Of a stretch of 64,000 nt of DNA, positions 1 to 11,223 are shown piece after piece. The notes beneath the pieces were generated by a model. That model was not told the origin of the DNA and made no database searches. It worked only from the letters and a program-made list of their open reading frames with translations. The DNA comes from Lepturacanthus savala (lineage: Eukaryota; Chordata; Actinopteri; Scombriformes; Trichiuridae): the NCBI GenBank assembly GCA_030544235.1, contig CM060469.1, forward strand, positions 18,639,517 through 18,703,516, in the 5' to 3' direction. Within the stretch, counting starts at the first letter, position 1. Each line of letters starts with the position of its first letter. The position numbers and the translations under genes are program-made.

Positions 1-440
1 TTGTGTATATATGCTGGGAGGATCACCATGTGCTTTAGGAGTCATTTGGTTTTTATTTTTTTCACTGTACCATTCAGAACTGTCACTGTTTAATGCACTC
101 TCTGAAGGGAATTCCTCCAGTAGGTTATAGGGGCACTTCCCTCTAGGGGTTGTGTTCATTTGTTTTGTTTTTTGTGTAGTGTGGTGAGAACGTGGAAAGA
201 GCAGTTGACTCGGGGGCACATCCGCTGCTGCAGGTGAGTTGCCAGTTTATGGTTGCTTTACTGGGCTGTCGGGCTAAGCCATTGTCTGTGTGGAGACGAT
301 GCCGTGCATAAATACCCACCACAAGTATCACACGAAGACTAGGGTTGAGTATTAGCCAGTTTTGGTTAGGCAGTCAGGGGGGATATTTCCTGTTAAGAGG
401 CTGAGAGTGAACAGTACTTTCTGTATTTATTGGTTTGATC
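1..440. other. 5' flank or leader of the Gypsy-like element; no gene seen
   Basis: This stretch lies upstream of the gag start and has no long coding frame. I looked for a copy of the sequence found 3' of the element (from 2895) that would define a long terminal repeat and found none. The 5' LTR is therefore missing, too diverged, or off the window edge. No primer-binding site could be assigned. Confidence 0.4.
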
Positions 441-2765
441 ATGGCTTTTTTAAGTGAATTTGTTAAGGCATCGACAGTTTCATTCGTGGATAGGTGTAAG
501 AAGGCTCAGTTACTATCGATAGCCAGCCATTATGATATTGATGTTCCTGAAAAGTGCCATAAAGAAGAACTTAAAGAATGAGTTTTGTCACATTTGTTTG
601 ACCAAGGGGTGCTGCATCAGGGTGACCCTGACATTGAACTTGCACCTGAGTCAGTGTCTGTACCAGCAGTTATGAACGTTACTGGTTTGACATTTGAACA
701 GCGTAAAGAGCTGTTGTTGCTGAATTCTGATGTGTCTGGGTTAAGTAGCGGTGAGGTTGCTGCTAACCTACGGTTGCTTCCAAAATTTAATGCGCGTGAC
801 CCAGACATTTTCTTCACATTGTTTGAGCGTGTTGCTGATGCGAAGAAGTGGCCTGATTCAGATAGGGTGCTTATGTTTCAGAGTGTGCTCACTGGGAGAG
901 CCCAGGAGGCATACTCGGCAGTTTGTGGTGAGGACCCTGATTATTACACGGTGAAAGAAGTTGTGTTGAAGGCATATGAGTTGGTCCCAGAAGCCTATCG
1001 CCAGAGGTTTCGAAGCTGGAGCAAAGGTGATAAGCAGACACACGTGGAGTTTGTTCGTGAGCTAACTATTCATTTTCGACACTGGTGTACGTTCAGTAAA
1101 ATTAACTCTTTTGATGAGGTCTCCAATTTGATGATTCTGGAGCAGTTTAAAAATTCTATCCCTGAGCGTGTTGCTACATATGTGACCGAACAGAAGCCCA
1201 TCAATGTAGTGAAAGCAGCAGAGTTAGCCGATGATTTTGTGCTCACACATAAGGTTGGCTGGGTAACGCGTTCTGGGGGGGATGTCAAAGAAGTGAACGG
1301 TGGCAGTGTACCCTTGCGTGGCAGTCCTAAGGCTGTGAGGCCTGGTTTCCCCTGTGAGCCTGTATCTCCAGGGCGGCAAGAGGGTTCCAACGAGTGTCAC
1401 TATTGTCATGGGGTGGGCCACTGGAAAGCTGAATGTCCTCTGTTACAGTCAAATGTGCGACACAATGCAGCAGTGCATGGTCCAGCTATGCTTTGTGCTG
1501 TGCCTGAAAATACTGCTTGTGTTAATCCTAATGAGTGTGTTGCTAGTGGGTCAGTGAAGACACCTGTCTGTGTTTCAGGGGAGAATGCTGGTTTTGAGCC
1601 ATGTATTACTGATGCAGTCATAGCATTGGTTGGTAGTGATGCACGTGTTCCAATTAAGGTGTTGCGTGATACAGGTGCAAAACAATCCTTTGTTTTGGAT
1701 ACAGTGTTGCCTTTCTCATCTAAATCTGAAACTGGTGATTCCATCCTTATGAAGGGAATGGAGTTGGGCTTGATCACTGTGCCACAACATATCATAGAGA
1801 TCGACTGTAAGTTAGTCCAGGGTGTTGTTCCTGTTGGCATTCGGCCAGAGTTACCGCTTAAAAGTGTTTCTATGGTTCTGGGTAATGACCTGGCCGGGAG
1901 TCGTGTGTGGGCGGAGGTTCTGCCTGTGGTTGTTTCCAAGCCAGTGGTAGAAAGTGAACCCATGCCAGCGGTTTTTCCAACTTGTGTTGGGACTCAGGAC
2001 CAAATGAAAAGGTCCCTTGACCATTCCAGCTTAGGTGCTAGTGAGAGAGTAGTTAATAGCCATGTTGTACTGCCTCATCTTCCCTCTATTTTAAGAAAAG
2101 GGCGGGCGGTTGGCCAGGGGCAGGTTCGTCCAGTTGATTCAAGAGTTCAGGCGGTCATGGAGTATCCTGTTCCTGCTAACAAAAAAGGACTTGGGCGGTT
2201 CTTGAGTATGGTTGGCTATTACTGCGCATTCTGTAAAAATGTCTCTACAGTGGTTGCACCTCTAACAGACTTGCTAAAAGCAAATGCTAAGTTTGTGTGG
2301 TCTGCTCAGTGCCAGCTTGCATTTGAAAACGTGAGAAAACTGTTGTGTGCTGCTCCTGTTCTTGCTGCACCTCGCCTGACTCAGCCTTTTAAACTAGAAG
2401 TTGATGCTAGTCGTGTTGGCGCTGGTGCTGTGTTGTTGCAGGAATCAGGGGGGGTTGACAGGCCAGTATGCAACTTCTTCAAGAAGTTTAATGTTCACCA
2501 GCTCAACTACTCAAAAGGTGAGAAGGAAGCGTTGGCCTTGGTCTGGGCCCTAAAACATTTTGAGGTGTATGTTGGCTCTAGAGTGAGTCCAGTTGTGGTC
2601 TATACTGACCACAATCCTCTGACTTTTCTTTGTTCAGTGAGTTGTCCAAACCGTCGTCTGAGGAGGTGGACTTTGTTTCTTCAGTCTCATGGTTTGGAGA
2701 TTAAGCACATCAGAGGTAAAGATAATGTTGTGGCTGATGCTTTATCACGTGCCCCTGTAGAATAG
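441..2765 (+). pseudogene. Ty3/Gypsy-type gag-pol remnant lacking the RT core and integrase
   Basis: An ATG at 441 opens a Gag N-terminus that meets an in-frame TGA at 579-581. The same frame then stays open for about 726 codons to 2765. Domains seen in order are: a Gag capsid-like region; one CCHC zinc knuckle near 1396-1440 (CHYCHGVGHWKAEC); an aspartic-protease-like DTGA motif near 1669; then, abruptly, the connection and RNase H region (VDASRVGAGAVL, YTDHNPLTFL and the ending ADALSRAP). The RT fingers and palm with the YxDD box are missing, as is the whole integrase, so this is an internally deleted non-autonomous copy. The TGA could come from deamination of a CGA arginine codon. In intact family members Gag packages RNA and Pol copies and integrates it; this copy cannot do so alone. 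Confidence 0.85.
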
Positions 2766-3336
2766 ATGCCATGCTTCTTTGTGAGCTGCATTAGTGTAGT
2801 CTTTGTTTCTTTGGTTAGAAGTGTTTGTTAAGGGATGGTGTTGCGGGATCCCTTTCAAGCCCCGTCTTAAGGGGGGGGGGGGGGGGGGGGGGGGTGATGC
2901 CCTGTGGCATCCTGAGTGTGTTCCTTCTTCCTCCTCTCCTGGTTGTGGTCTATTTCTTTCTCCTCTTCTCGGGGTGTGGTTTTCTGTTTGCAGGTGTTTT
3001 CTATTAATTACTCTGGGTATTTATACCATTGCAGGCTGGTACTCTGTCTCTCTCTCTCTCGCTGTGACCTGTTCTGGGCTCTTCTGTTCCTAGTCAGGTT
3101 TGGTTTGGTTTGGTTTTGGTTTGGTTTGGTCTGGTTTGGTCTAGTTCAGTTTGATATTTCTTCGGTTTTCCTTTTTGTTTCACACTACCAACACATGCAC
3201 ACCCATATTTGTCACTCATGCACACCCCACACCACTGATACCACTGTTTTTACACACTCCATATACATTAAATACCTTGTGAATGTTTAATTTCATTTAA
3301 TTGGATTCAATAAATATTGTTTAAACAAATGCCCAT
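2766..3336 (+). other. 3' region of the Gypsy-like element, possible 3' LTR
   Basis: After the RNase H stop comes a purine-rich tract that includes 24 consecutive G (2871-2894), the usual place for a polypurine tract. It is followed by TGATGCC, which could begin an LTR. The block contains a CT-rich run near 3045-3061, a GGTTT pentamer microsatellite (about 3097-3142) and an AATAAA near 3309. A matching 5' LTR was not found, so the LTR reading is an inference. Confidence 0.4.
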
Positions 3337-3383
3337 GGTGTGAACTCCCTTTTTTGCCATGACTCTCAGAGCCAGGTCATGAC

Positions 3384-3670
3384 GGGTGGTATGGCCGTAA
3401 GCCATCGAAAACAGCACAAACGGGCCTTTTATAGACGTCTGCAGAGAGACATGAAAAAGCTTAGAGCACCTGGTAATCCCAGGCGGTCTCCCATCAAAGT
3501 ACTAACTCTAACCGTAGGGATCATAAAATGACCTTTTACAGATGTCTGGCTTGAGACAGTGAGAGAAATGAAAAAGCTTACAGCACCTGGTATTCCCAGG
3601 CGGTCTCCCATCCAAGTACTAACCAGGCCCGACCCTGCTTAGCTTCCGAGATCAGATGAGATCGGGCGTG
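3384..3670 (-). repeat. Left part of a degenerate 5S rDNA-derived array
   Basis: Read on the minus strand, this block holds the first 19 nt of a 5S rRNA gene (3384-3402), a spacer with TATAAAAG near 3428-3435, a 50-nt 3'-half copy of 5S (3457-3506), and most of another 5S copy (3574-3670). The same spacer recurs at 10.3-11.2 kb, so the two blocks were one array before the LINE at 3671-10274 inserted. Confidence 0.85.
3574..3670 (-). pseudogene. 5S rRNA gene copy, 3' portion (split by a LINE)
   Basis: The minus strand matches vertebrate 5S rRNA from nucleotide 24 to its 3' end (97 nt), including the internal control region and the terminal GGTGCTGTAAGCTT. It stops at CACGCCC, where the poly(A) end of the minus-strand LINE begins. 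The missing 5' nucleotides 1-30 are found at 10275-10304. The seven overlapping nucleotides are the target-site duplication. Confidence 0.9.
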
Positions 3671-3772
3671 TTTTTTTTTTTTTTCTCTTTCTCTTTTTCA
3701 GCTTTTCGTTACCATTACACAGTCATCATTCTCCCGATTTCTCCCTTACTTAGTGTTCACCTTAACACACTA

Positions 3773-6700
3773 TCAGAAATGAATCTTCAGCTTACCATCT
3801 GTCGAGACAGCGATGATCGTATTATTATCCATGAAATATCTTTCAAACTCTTCTCTGTTATACTTAAAAACAAATGATACATCTCTCTTCATTACAGATT
3901 CAAAAATAGGCCATATGTTCACTTTTTTCCCTTCAAAATGGGCTATATTTCTCCTTATCCTAATCGCATATCTTGCATGACTCAACACAAAATTTAACAA
4001 ATTTATATGAACCTTCTTAGATTTTTCATATACTCCAAACAACATCAGTTCCCTCCATTTCACACTTTCAATTAACTCCCGTTTCCAGTTTTTTAACAAG
4101 AATATTTTCAGTTTTCTGTAGAAGTCTGTCAATTCCCCACAATCCAAAAACAAATGCATGAAGCTTTCTGGGCTCACTCCGCACACATTCACATTCTCTC
4201 TTCACTGACCTGTTTATCTGATGTAACACCACAGTTTTGAATATCCTGTTATGTCTCATTTTGAAATCGTTATCTTCACATTCAATACAGTTATACTTCA
4301 CATTTAGATTCACCCATATATTTTTCACATCCATCCCTGGAAATACTTTTGTCCATACTTTCTCAGATGCGGGAACTCTAACCTCTGCCCTCATCATTAG
4401 CTGATAGAAATCTTTAACCTTCAGTCTTTCTAAACCCACCAATTTGCCACTCTTTTCCACACTTAATTTAGGTATTGAAACTTCTTCTCTCTCTACTATT
4501 TCCTCTGTGTATATTCTATTCACCCACTCTCTGGGTATGCTGCTTTTAATTTTTTCATACATATTCACAATGGTTCCCTTTCTTACATCTTCATCATATA
4601 CATGTACTTCGTCCATGATTGCTGTCAAAGGTAAGAATCCTGGTATCACTTCATACAAATAATCTTTTACTTGATTCAAACCAGCATCCATGAATGTTCT
4701 GTTATACAAATAATTCCCGTTGCATCTTACAATTGGGTTTAAAAAGACAGGCTGATTTAAAATCATAGTCATACTTGTGCACTCATATTTTACTTGTGGC
4801 AAAACCCTGGTCCATGCTTCAAAAACCTCTTTATAGAAATAAGGAACATGTTCGTACATGCTTTTCTTAAATCCCATCATGAGACTGTGTTCCCCACATC
4901 TTCCAATACGGTTCACATAATCCCTAAAAAAATGTTTCCAGACATATTCTACACGATCCTGGAGATACTTCAATATCACTTTTAATCGAATGGCTTTGAC
5001 TTTTAACTTTAAATCCACAAGTTGTAGTCCCCCTTCTTTATATTTTGCTATCAAGGTTTGATGGGCTATTTTGACTCCCTTCCCTCCCCATATAAAATCA
5101 GAAACTGCCTTATTTACTTCATTAGGCACCCATTCTGGCATGTCCAACGCTCCTATTATGTACACCAACTTTGACATTATCAATGCATTGACCACAATTA
5201 CTTTCCCTCTCAATCTAAGCCCTCTCTGTTTCCAAAAATGTAATGTTTGCTTCAGTTTCTTAATAGCACCTGTCCATCTCATATCTCTTGCATCTTTCTC
5301 ATTTTTTCCAATATTTATACCTAGGATTTTAACGGAACCTTCAGCTACTTTGAAAGGGATTTCACACATTCTCTCATTTGTTTCCCATGTACATGATTTC
5401 AGATTTGTCCACGTTTATTTTAGCCCCTGCAGCCTTTCCGTAAATATCGAAATGTTCCATAACCATTTTCACACTTCTATTATCCCTGACTGTGATAGTA
5501 GTATCATCCGCATACTGATGTATTACACTTAATCCTCCATTTGGAATATCGATTCCTCTAATTCTTGTGTCCCCTTTGATTAGTGTTGCCAAAGGCTCCA
5601 CTGAGATGCTATATAAAATGGCCGATAGGGGGCAGCCTTGCCTCACTGATCTTTCAAGTGGGAAGGTATTAGTAAGTACTCCATTGCATTTCACACAGCT
5701 TTTGGCATTTCTATACAACAGTTCTATCCATGATACCACCCTTTCCCCAAAACCAAAACTCTCCATTGTTTTAAACAAAAAAGTGGTGATCTACTCTGTC
5801 AAAAGCCTTGTTTAAATCCAGGTTTAAAAGAATTCCCCCTTTTTTATAAGTCTGCATATAATGAGCTACATCCCTGATTGTACATATCGTGTCAGATATA
5901 TCTCTTCCTGGTACACTATATGCTTGTGTGGATGCAATAATTCCTCCGATTACTTTCTTCATCCTGTTTGCCAGCACTTTTGCAATTATTTTATAGTCAG
6001 TATTCAACAAACTCAGAGGCCTGTAATTTTCCAATTTCAATTTGCTCCCACAATTTTTATATAAGATAGTCACCACTCCTGTAGACATTGATTCGGGAAC
6101 TACTTGTTCTTTTTCCATGAATTTGTACACCCTTAATAGAATGGGGGCTAGTATGTCCACAAAAGCCTTGTAAAATTCGCTAGGTAGCCCGTCAGACCCT
6201 GGACTTTTATTCAATTGACCATTTGCTATTGCATCTCTAATTTCTGCAATTGTAATGTCTTCATCGCATGCTTTTTCCTCACTTTCCGATATTTTAACCT
6301 TCACCATCTGAGTCACTTTCCTAACACATTCATTTTCCAAAACATCTTTTTTGAATAAGTTCTTATAGAATGATTCAACTGTCTCGAGCACCCCAACTAA
6401 ATCACTAACCGTTTCGCCCTTTTCATTCTCTAATTCTTCAATATAATTTTGTTTCTGTTTTTGTTTCTCCATCCTTAAAAAGAAAGATGTGCATTTTTCC
6501 CCCTCTACTGCATATTGTGCTTTGCTTCTAATGATGGCCCCCTGGCACTCTGTTTTTTCATACTCATGCATTTCATTCTGCAACTTCAATAAAACCTCTA
6601 AATTATGTCTTGGGTCACTTTCCACCATTTTGAGCTCTTTTGCAATTTTCTCCCTCAGCTCTTCTTCCTTCCTCTTTCACATGAAGTGCCTTTGCTTTGA

Positions 6701-8758
6701 ATATTTAATACTTATTTGTTTGATTTTGTCTTTCACAGACTCCCACCAAGAGCCCACATTCCCTTCCACTACCTGTTCTGACGTTTTTTCTTTTACACAA
6801 TTTATGATCAACCCTCTGTATCTTTCTTCCTTCAACAGGCTAGTATTCAGGCACCATAGCCCACCCCCTCTCCCCCTTGTACCCAAACATAGAGAGAATG
6901 AGAAAATGGCATGGTCACTCACTGTTGTAAATTGATATGTAGCATTCCTACTGTTGTGCACAGTACTTGCCTCAAGTGCGGCACCATTGATATGTTGTGT
7001 CTTGCACTAATTCTTCAGGTAGAATTGACTATCATAAAGAATCAATAATTATTGGAAATAATTATGTATTCATTAAAAGTTTTAGAATTTCAGGGCACCA
7101 CCTCTCGGTTGAGAGGAAAAGATAGTCAATTCTCTGATTTAGTCTCATGAATTGTAATAATCTATTAATTTGGACGTCTGATTAACAATTAACTTAATAA
7201 TAGAAACCAGGGTCAATTAATAGCTATTAATAGTTGAAGGATTCTGAGTTCTAAAGTAGAGGTTGGCAGAATTCATTATTGTACGACATTAAAGAGGCAG
7301 AATGTATCACTCAAAAGCATTTATTCATAAAACACAAAAGAAAAAAATCTAAACTAAATGTATCTATGTACATGTGAATGTGCGTAGATGCTGTGTGTGT
7401 GTGTGTGCTTGCGTGCATGTGTGTATCTGTGGGGGGGGGGACTACAAAGATGGCTGCCGTGGTGGCTGTTCTATGTAGTTCAGGCCATGTGGGGCTCTTT
7501 GTCTGTTAACCGTGTTTGTTAATGTTATGTTCTGCCCAAGTCATGTTACCAGTGGAAAGGAAGAAGAAGGGTTGCTCTCGGATTCTGCTTCCTTGAGTAG
7601 CTGGAGATGTTGTTGCAGCTGTGGTGTTCATTGAGTAGAAGATCCGTTGTGTAGGTCGCGTTGCTCTTTGTTAATCCTTGTCTGGTTGTAGAACCAGGCC
7701 TGAGTTTCTTCAGTGCTGCTGGCTGGACGCCGTTGAGTCCTTGGTCACTTGCAGGTCTGTGAGACGCTGAAAGCAGCTGGATAATCCCTTTTAGAGCAGA
7801 GAAGCTGCTGAAGGCTTCTGTCCTGCAGCTTCTCCTGCTACAGAGCGGTGCTCTGCTGATGAGCAGGAGCCCGGGAGAGAGTTTGGAGCTTGCGAGTTGA
7901 AGAGACTCTGGAGTGAGAGAGAGCCAAGTCGAAGAGCGTTTGAGAGGGGAAAGGCCGGTGCCTTTATACCTCTGGAAACATTCCTTGAAGGTGTGAAACT
8001 GAGTTTCCTGTCGGGGGAAGGGTCACAAGTTCCAGGCTCAGCCAGACATCTGGCTGAAGATGTTTATCACCTTTGTGGGCACAACATTACTATATTGCAT
8101 GATGTTTTCTTTTACTAAGCACCAGTCTATCCTGCTTTGCCTCATCTCTCCCAAAACGATTTGTCTTCTTGAAAACTCTTTTTTATTGGGGTTTTTGGCC
8201 CTCCACAAATCTATAAGTTTATTTTCTTCTATGCTTTCTAGAAGCACTTTTCTTGACAAATCATGCCTAAATCTAGCACAGCTCGAAGCATCCAGTCGAT
8301 CACACCATACATTATAATCCCCTATGACTATACAGTTTCCTGTACACAACGGTTTCAATCTCTTAAAGAAGTCCCTTCTGTCAGCTTCCACATTTGGTGC
8401 ATATATATTAATTAACTTGAATACCATTTTCATGAATTCAAATTCCAATATTATGATTCTCCCATTCATATCACAAGGAATGCGGTTGATGTTTCTCACA
8501 CTACCTTCTTTCACTAAGATCGCAACACCGCATGATCTCTTACTCCCGTTATTTTCGTAAAATCACACCTTTCCATGACTGTTTAAAGTTCTCAATGATT
8601 TCATCGTCCCAGTTAGTTTCTTGTAGACATATAATGTCAGAAGTACATAACTGCATCACTTGTTCGAACTTGGATCTGCTTCTTAGCCCATTTGTGTTAA
8701 ATGAAGAAACATTCAACATGAGGCATAATAAGGTCAGTTTGTACCCCCAGGTTTTCAT
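3773..8758 (-). pseudogene. LINE ORF2: endonuclease-reverse transcriptase, disrupted
   Basis: The start ATG (8756-8758) lies 3 nt after the ORF1 stop and in the same frame. The endonuclease begins at FNTNGLRS and LQETNW (8.6-8.7 kb), continues with NIYAPN, IGDYNVWCDRLD and SRIDWCLV (8.04-8.5 kb), and ends with SDHAIFSF (~6.9 kb) after a ~1.1-kb nested insertion. The RT contains KSPGSDGLPSEFY, YRPLSLLNTDYK, DLNKAFDRVDH, RQGCPLSAILY and the catalytic QYADD (~5.5 kb), and a C-terminal cysteine/histidine knuckle lies near 4.15 kb. Lesions: frameshift ~8545, nested insertion, TGA at ~6674, and frameshifts near 5775, 5372 and 4170. In active elements this protein nicks the 5S target and primes reverse transcription there. 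Confidence 0.85.
6950..8045 (-). mobile_element. Nested LTR-like insertion inside the ORF2 endonuclease
   Basis: About 1.1 kb of non-coding DNA separates two halves of the endonuclease (coding resumes near 6945 and ends near 8046). Read on the minus strand it has a TATAAA-type box near 7963-7970 close to its 5' end and an AATAAA at 7320-7325, the layout expected of a solo LTR. It also holds a perfect 13-bp inverted repeat (7021-7033 and 7121-7133) and an impure TG tract near 7390-7420. I could not fix exact ends or a target-site duplication, so the LTR label is tentative. Confidence 0.5.
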
Positions 8759-8761
8759 ACC

Positions 8762-10186
8762 TTACATTTTCTTTAGTCGCTTGGCTTCTTTCACCATCTT
8801 CTTTTTCTGTTTCGCAAGTCTCATCGCAGCAATAGATATACTGTCACTCGGTCCCTCTTCATCCAATGTGCTGCCTCCATCATTGCCGCTGATAGTACTT
8901 GGTTCATCCTCTGCAGCACTGGCTCCCATGCCCATAGCCTGCACAGGGCGAGTCTCAGTTGGCCCCACTGGAGCACTGTTTCCTCCACTTTCAGCTCCTC
9001 TGCTGGGTCCAGGATGTTTGGTGGTCTTGGGGGTACTCCTATGGTCCCAGGGCAGTGCAAGCATTGACCTGTCTCCAATACTTCCCCGATCAGACCCCAC
9101 ATCCATTACCACAGTGTCAAGGCTGCTCCCGATGGTGTCCTGCTCCCGCTCTGCACCCACCTCGGCCCCCTTTGGTGCAGGGTGATTCGTGCCCTCAGGG
9201 GTACTCCTATGGTCTCGCCGTGTTGCTGACTCTATTCTGGCGGCGTGCAGGCTGTTCTCCCTAACCATTGTGTCAAGGCTGCTCCCGATGACATCCTGCT
9301 CCTCAGCTGCTGCTGCTGCTGCGGTTCCAACCGGCTGCTCCTCCTCCATGCTGTCCTCTTCTTCGTCCTCCATGCTGTCCTCCTCCTCCTGCTCAGGGTC
9401 ACTTCCATCCCCTTCCTTCACTTCCTCCTCCGCCGGGGTGTTCAAGTTGTTCGCCTCCTCATTGCAGTTGCAGAAAGGTCTTCTCTCACCGCATTGCTGG
9501 CAGTTGTCAATATCGCATTCTCTGGCATAATGTCCTTGTTTTTTGCATTTATAGCACAATTCTGGGCACTCCCTCACAATATGTCCTGGCTGAATGCACA
9601 GTCTGCACACTTTGACCTGTCTGTCGTGTATGCAACGGAAATATTCATCACCTTCCAGGGTCTCAAACTTTGTAGAGTATGGCAGGGATTTTACATACTG
9701 GTTGAATTTAACCTTCACATATCTTGTGCGTCTGCTATCTCCGTTCCCTTCCAGTACTTTCTTCTTATGGGTGAGACTGCACTCACCCCCCACTCTTCGA
9801 GCTTGTTTAGAATTGTACCATCTTCAATATAGGTCGGCAGATTGAGAAAAGACAACCATTTCATCACTTGACAGCTCTCTTGCCATTATGCTGCAGTTCT
9901 TTATCTTAAATCCATCCTTAAGTCTCTCTTTACCTCTCTGTGTCGACACGGTGATTTCATATTTCTTCTGTGCTTTGAAGCGGCATCCAATTACATTCCC
10001 ACAGGCTTCTTTTATTCCTCGCAATAAGTCCATCATTGTGACAAATTCATCTCCAACAATTTCCACTCCAACTGTCAGCTTCTTCTCAAACACATTGTCC
10101 TCCACCGGCATTTTGAGAGCCAGAAAAGTTCCCCAGACAGCAAAGCTGCTGGGGGTAGCACTCACCACAAAAAAGAGGCTTTTCAA
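8762..10186 (-). pseudogene. LINE ORF1: zinc-knuckle RNA-binding protein, frameshifted
   Basis: The frame opens at 10186 (a second Met lies at 10111) and runs to TAA at 8762-8764. About 120 N-terminal residues are followed by two frameshifts, near 9840 and 9770, that almost cancel: between them an alternative frame encodes a conserved-looking run with the motif LPTYIEDGTILNKLEEWGV. Next come two CCHC knuckles (CRLCIQPGHIVREC and CYKCKKQGHYAREC), a third cysteine cluster, and a long acidic, low-complexity tail ending in a basic KKKMVKEAKRLKKM. The stop is 3 nt before the ORF2 ATG, suggesting coupled termination-reinitiation in the live element. ORF1 proteins of this group bind the element RNA. 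Confidence 0.8.
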
Positions 10187-10274
10187 CTGGCAAAGAATTC
10201 ACGAAACCAACAAACAATTCTGGCAAAGTCTCTCAAACAAATTCTGGGCACACTTGCTGGCTCACTTCCTGGAA

Positions 10275-10304
10275 GGGTGTGTTCAGGGTGGTATGGCCGT
10301 AAGC
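10275..10304 (-). pseudogene. 5S rRNA gene copy, 5' portion (split by a LINE)
   Basis: The minus strand reads the first 30 nt of 5S rRNA (from GCTTACGG to CACACCC). Its remainder is 6.6 kb away at 3574-3670. One difference from 5S (CACG to CACA) is a CpG transition in the duplicated 7 nt. Confidence 0.88.
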
Positions 10305-10475
10305 CGACAAAAACACCACAAACGGGCCTTTTATAGACGTCTGCAGAGAGACATGAAAAAGCTTACAGCACCTGGTAATCCCAGGCGGTCTCCCATCAAA
10401 GTTCTAACTCTAACCGTAGGGATCATAAAATGACCCTTTACAGATGTCTGGTTTCAGACAGTGAGAGAAATGAAA

Positions 10476-10595
10476 AAGCTTACAGCACCTGGTATTCCCA
10501 GGCGGTCTCCCATCCAAGTACTAACCAGGCCTGACCCTGCTTAGCTTCCAAGATCAGACAAGATCGGGCGTGTTCAGGGTGGTATGGCCGTAAGC
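10476..10595 (-). rRNA. 5S rRNA gene copy, full length (probably a pseudogene)
   Basis: This is a 120-nt minus-strand match to vertebrate 5S rRNA from GCTTACGG to the terminal GTAAGCTT, followed by AAA rather than a long T terminator. It differs from the usual sequence at three CpG-type sites: CTCG to CTTG, CTCGG to CTTGG, and GTCGG to GTCAG in the internal control region. A TATAAAAG box lies about 30 nt upstream. It is the most complete copy in the window, but the control-region change and decayed neighbours make function doubtful. Confidence 0.7.
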
Positions 10596-10772
10596 CGTCA
10601 AAAACACCACCAACGGGCCTTTTATAGACGTCCGCAGAGAGACATGAAAAAGCTTACATCACCTGGTAATCCCAGGCGGTCTCCCATCAAATTACTAACC
10701 CTAAGTCTAACCGTAGGGATCATGAAATGACCTTTTACATATGTCTGGTTTGAGAGAGTGAGGGAAATGAAA

Positions 10773-10882
10773 AAGCTTACAGCACCTGGTATTCCCAGGC
10801 GGTCTCCCATCCAAGTACTAAGCAGGCCCGACCCTGCTTAGCTTCCGAGATCAGGCATGTTCAGGGTGGTATGGCTGTAGGC
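10773..10882 (-). pseudogene. 5S rRNA pseudogene with a 10-nt deletion
   Basis: A 110-nt minus-strand 5S match. About 10 nt are missing around 5S positions 27-45, next to the repeated GATC motifs, and the first bases read GCCTAC rather than GCTTAC. Confidence 0.8.
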
Positions 10883-10936
10883 CATTGAAAACCGCAAAAA
10901 TTGGCCTTTTATAGACGTCTGCAGAGAGACATGAAA

Positions 10937-11046
10937 AAGCTTACAGCACCTGGTATTCCCAGGCAGTCTCTCATCCAAGTACTAACCAGGCCCGACCCTG
11001 CTTAGCTTCTGAGATCGGGCGTGTTCAGGGTGGTATGGCCGTAAGC
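10937..11046 (-). pseudogene. 5S rRNA pseudogene with a 10-nt deletion
   Basis: A 110-nt minus-strand 5S match missing 10 nt between two GAGATC repeats, consistent with replication slippage between short direct repeats. The control region is otherwise well kept. Confidence 0.8.
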
Positions 11047-11223
11047 CATCGAAAACACCACAAACGGGCCTTTTATAGACGTCTGCAGAGAGACATGAAA
11101 AAGCTTACAGCACCTGGTAATCCCAGGCGGTCTCCCATCAAAGTTCTAACCCTAACTCTAACCGTAGGGATCATAAAATGACCTTTTACAGATGTCTGGT
11201 TTCAGACAGTGAGAGAAATGAAA

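Larger units (their letters stand above)
3671..10274 (-). mobile_element. Non-LTR retrotransposon inserted in a 5S rRNA gene (Tx1/L1 type, Mutsu-like)
   Basis: This is a ~6.6-kb element on the minus strand: a 5' leader near 10.2 kb, ORF1 with CCHC knuckles, ORF2 with apurinic-type endonuclease and reverse transcriptase, and an A-rich 3' end that appears as a T-run at 3671-3684. It sits inside a 5S gene in the same orientation, flanked by CACGCCC (3664-3670) and CACACCC (10275-10281) in minus-strand sense. Site-specific insertion into 5S rRNA genes is known for the Mutsu family of fish (Tx1 group of the L1 clade). I assign it as Mutsu-like from the target site and domain order, not from a database match. 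It is dead: ORF2 has several frameshifts, a nonsense codon and a nested insertion. Confidence 0.85.

Noticed and set aside
1406..1963. Long minus-strand frame opposite gag
   Set aside because: Antisense shadow of the Gypsy gag-protease frame; no start context or homology.
3457..3506. 5S-derived SINE (SINE3 type)
   Set aside because: SINE3-type elements carry the 5S 5' promoter part. These copies hold only the 3' half and occur at fixed positions in a tandem array, without a LINE-like tail.
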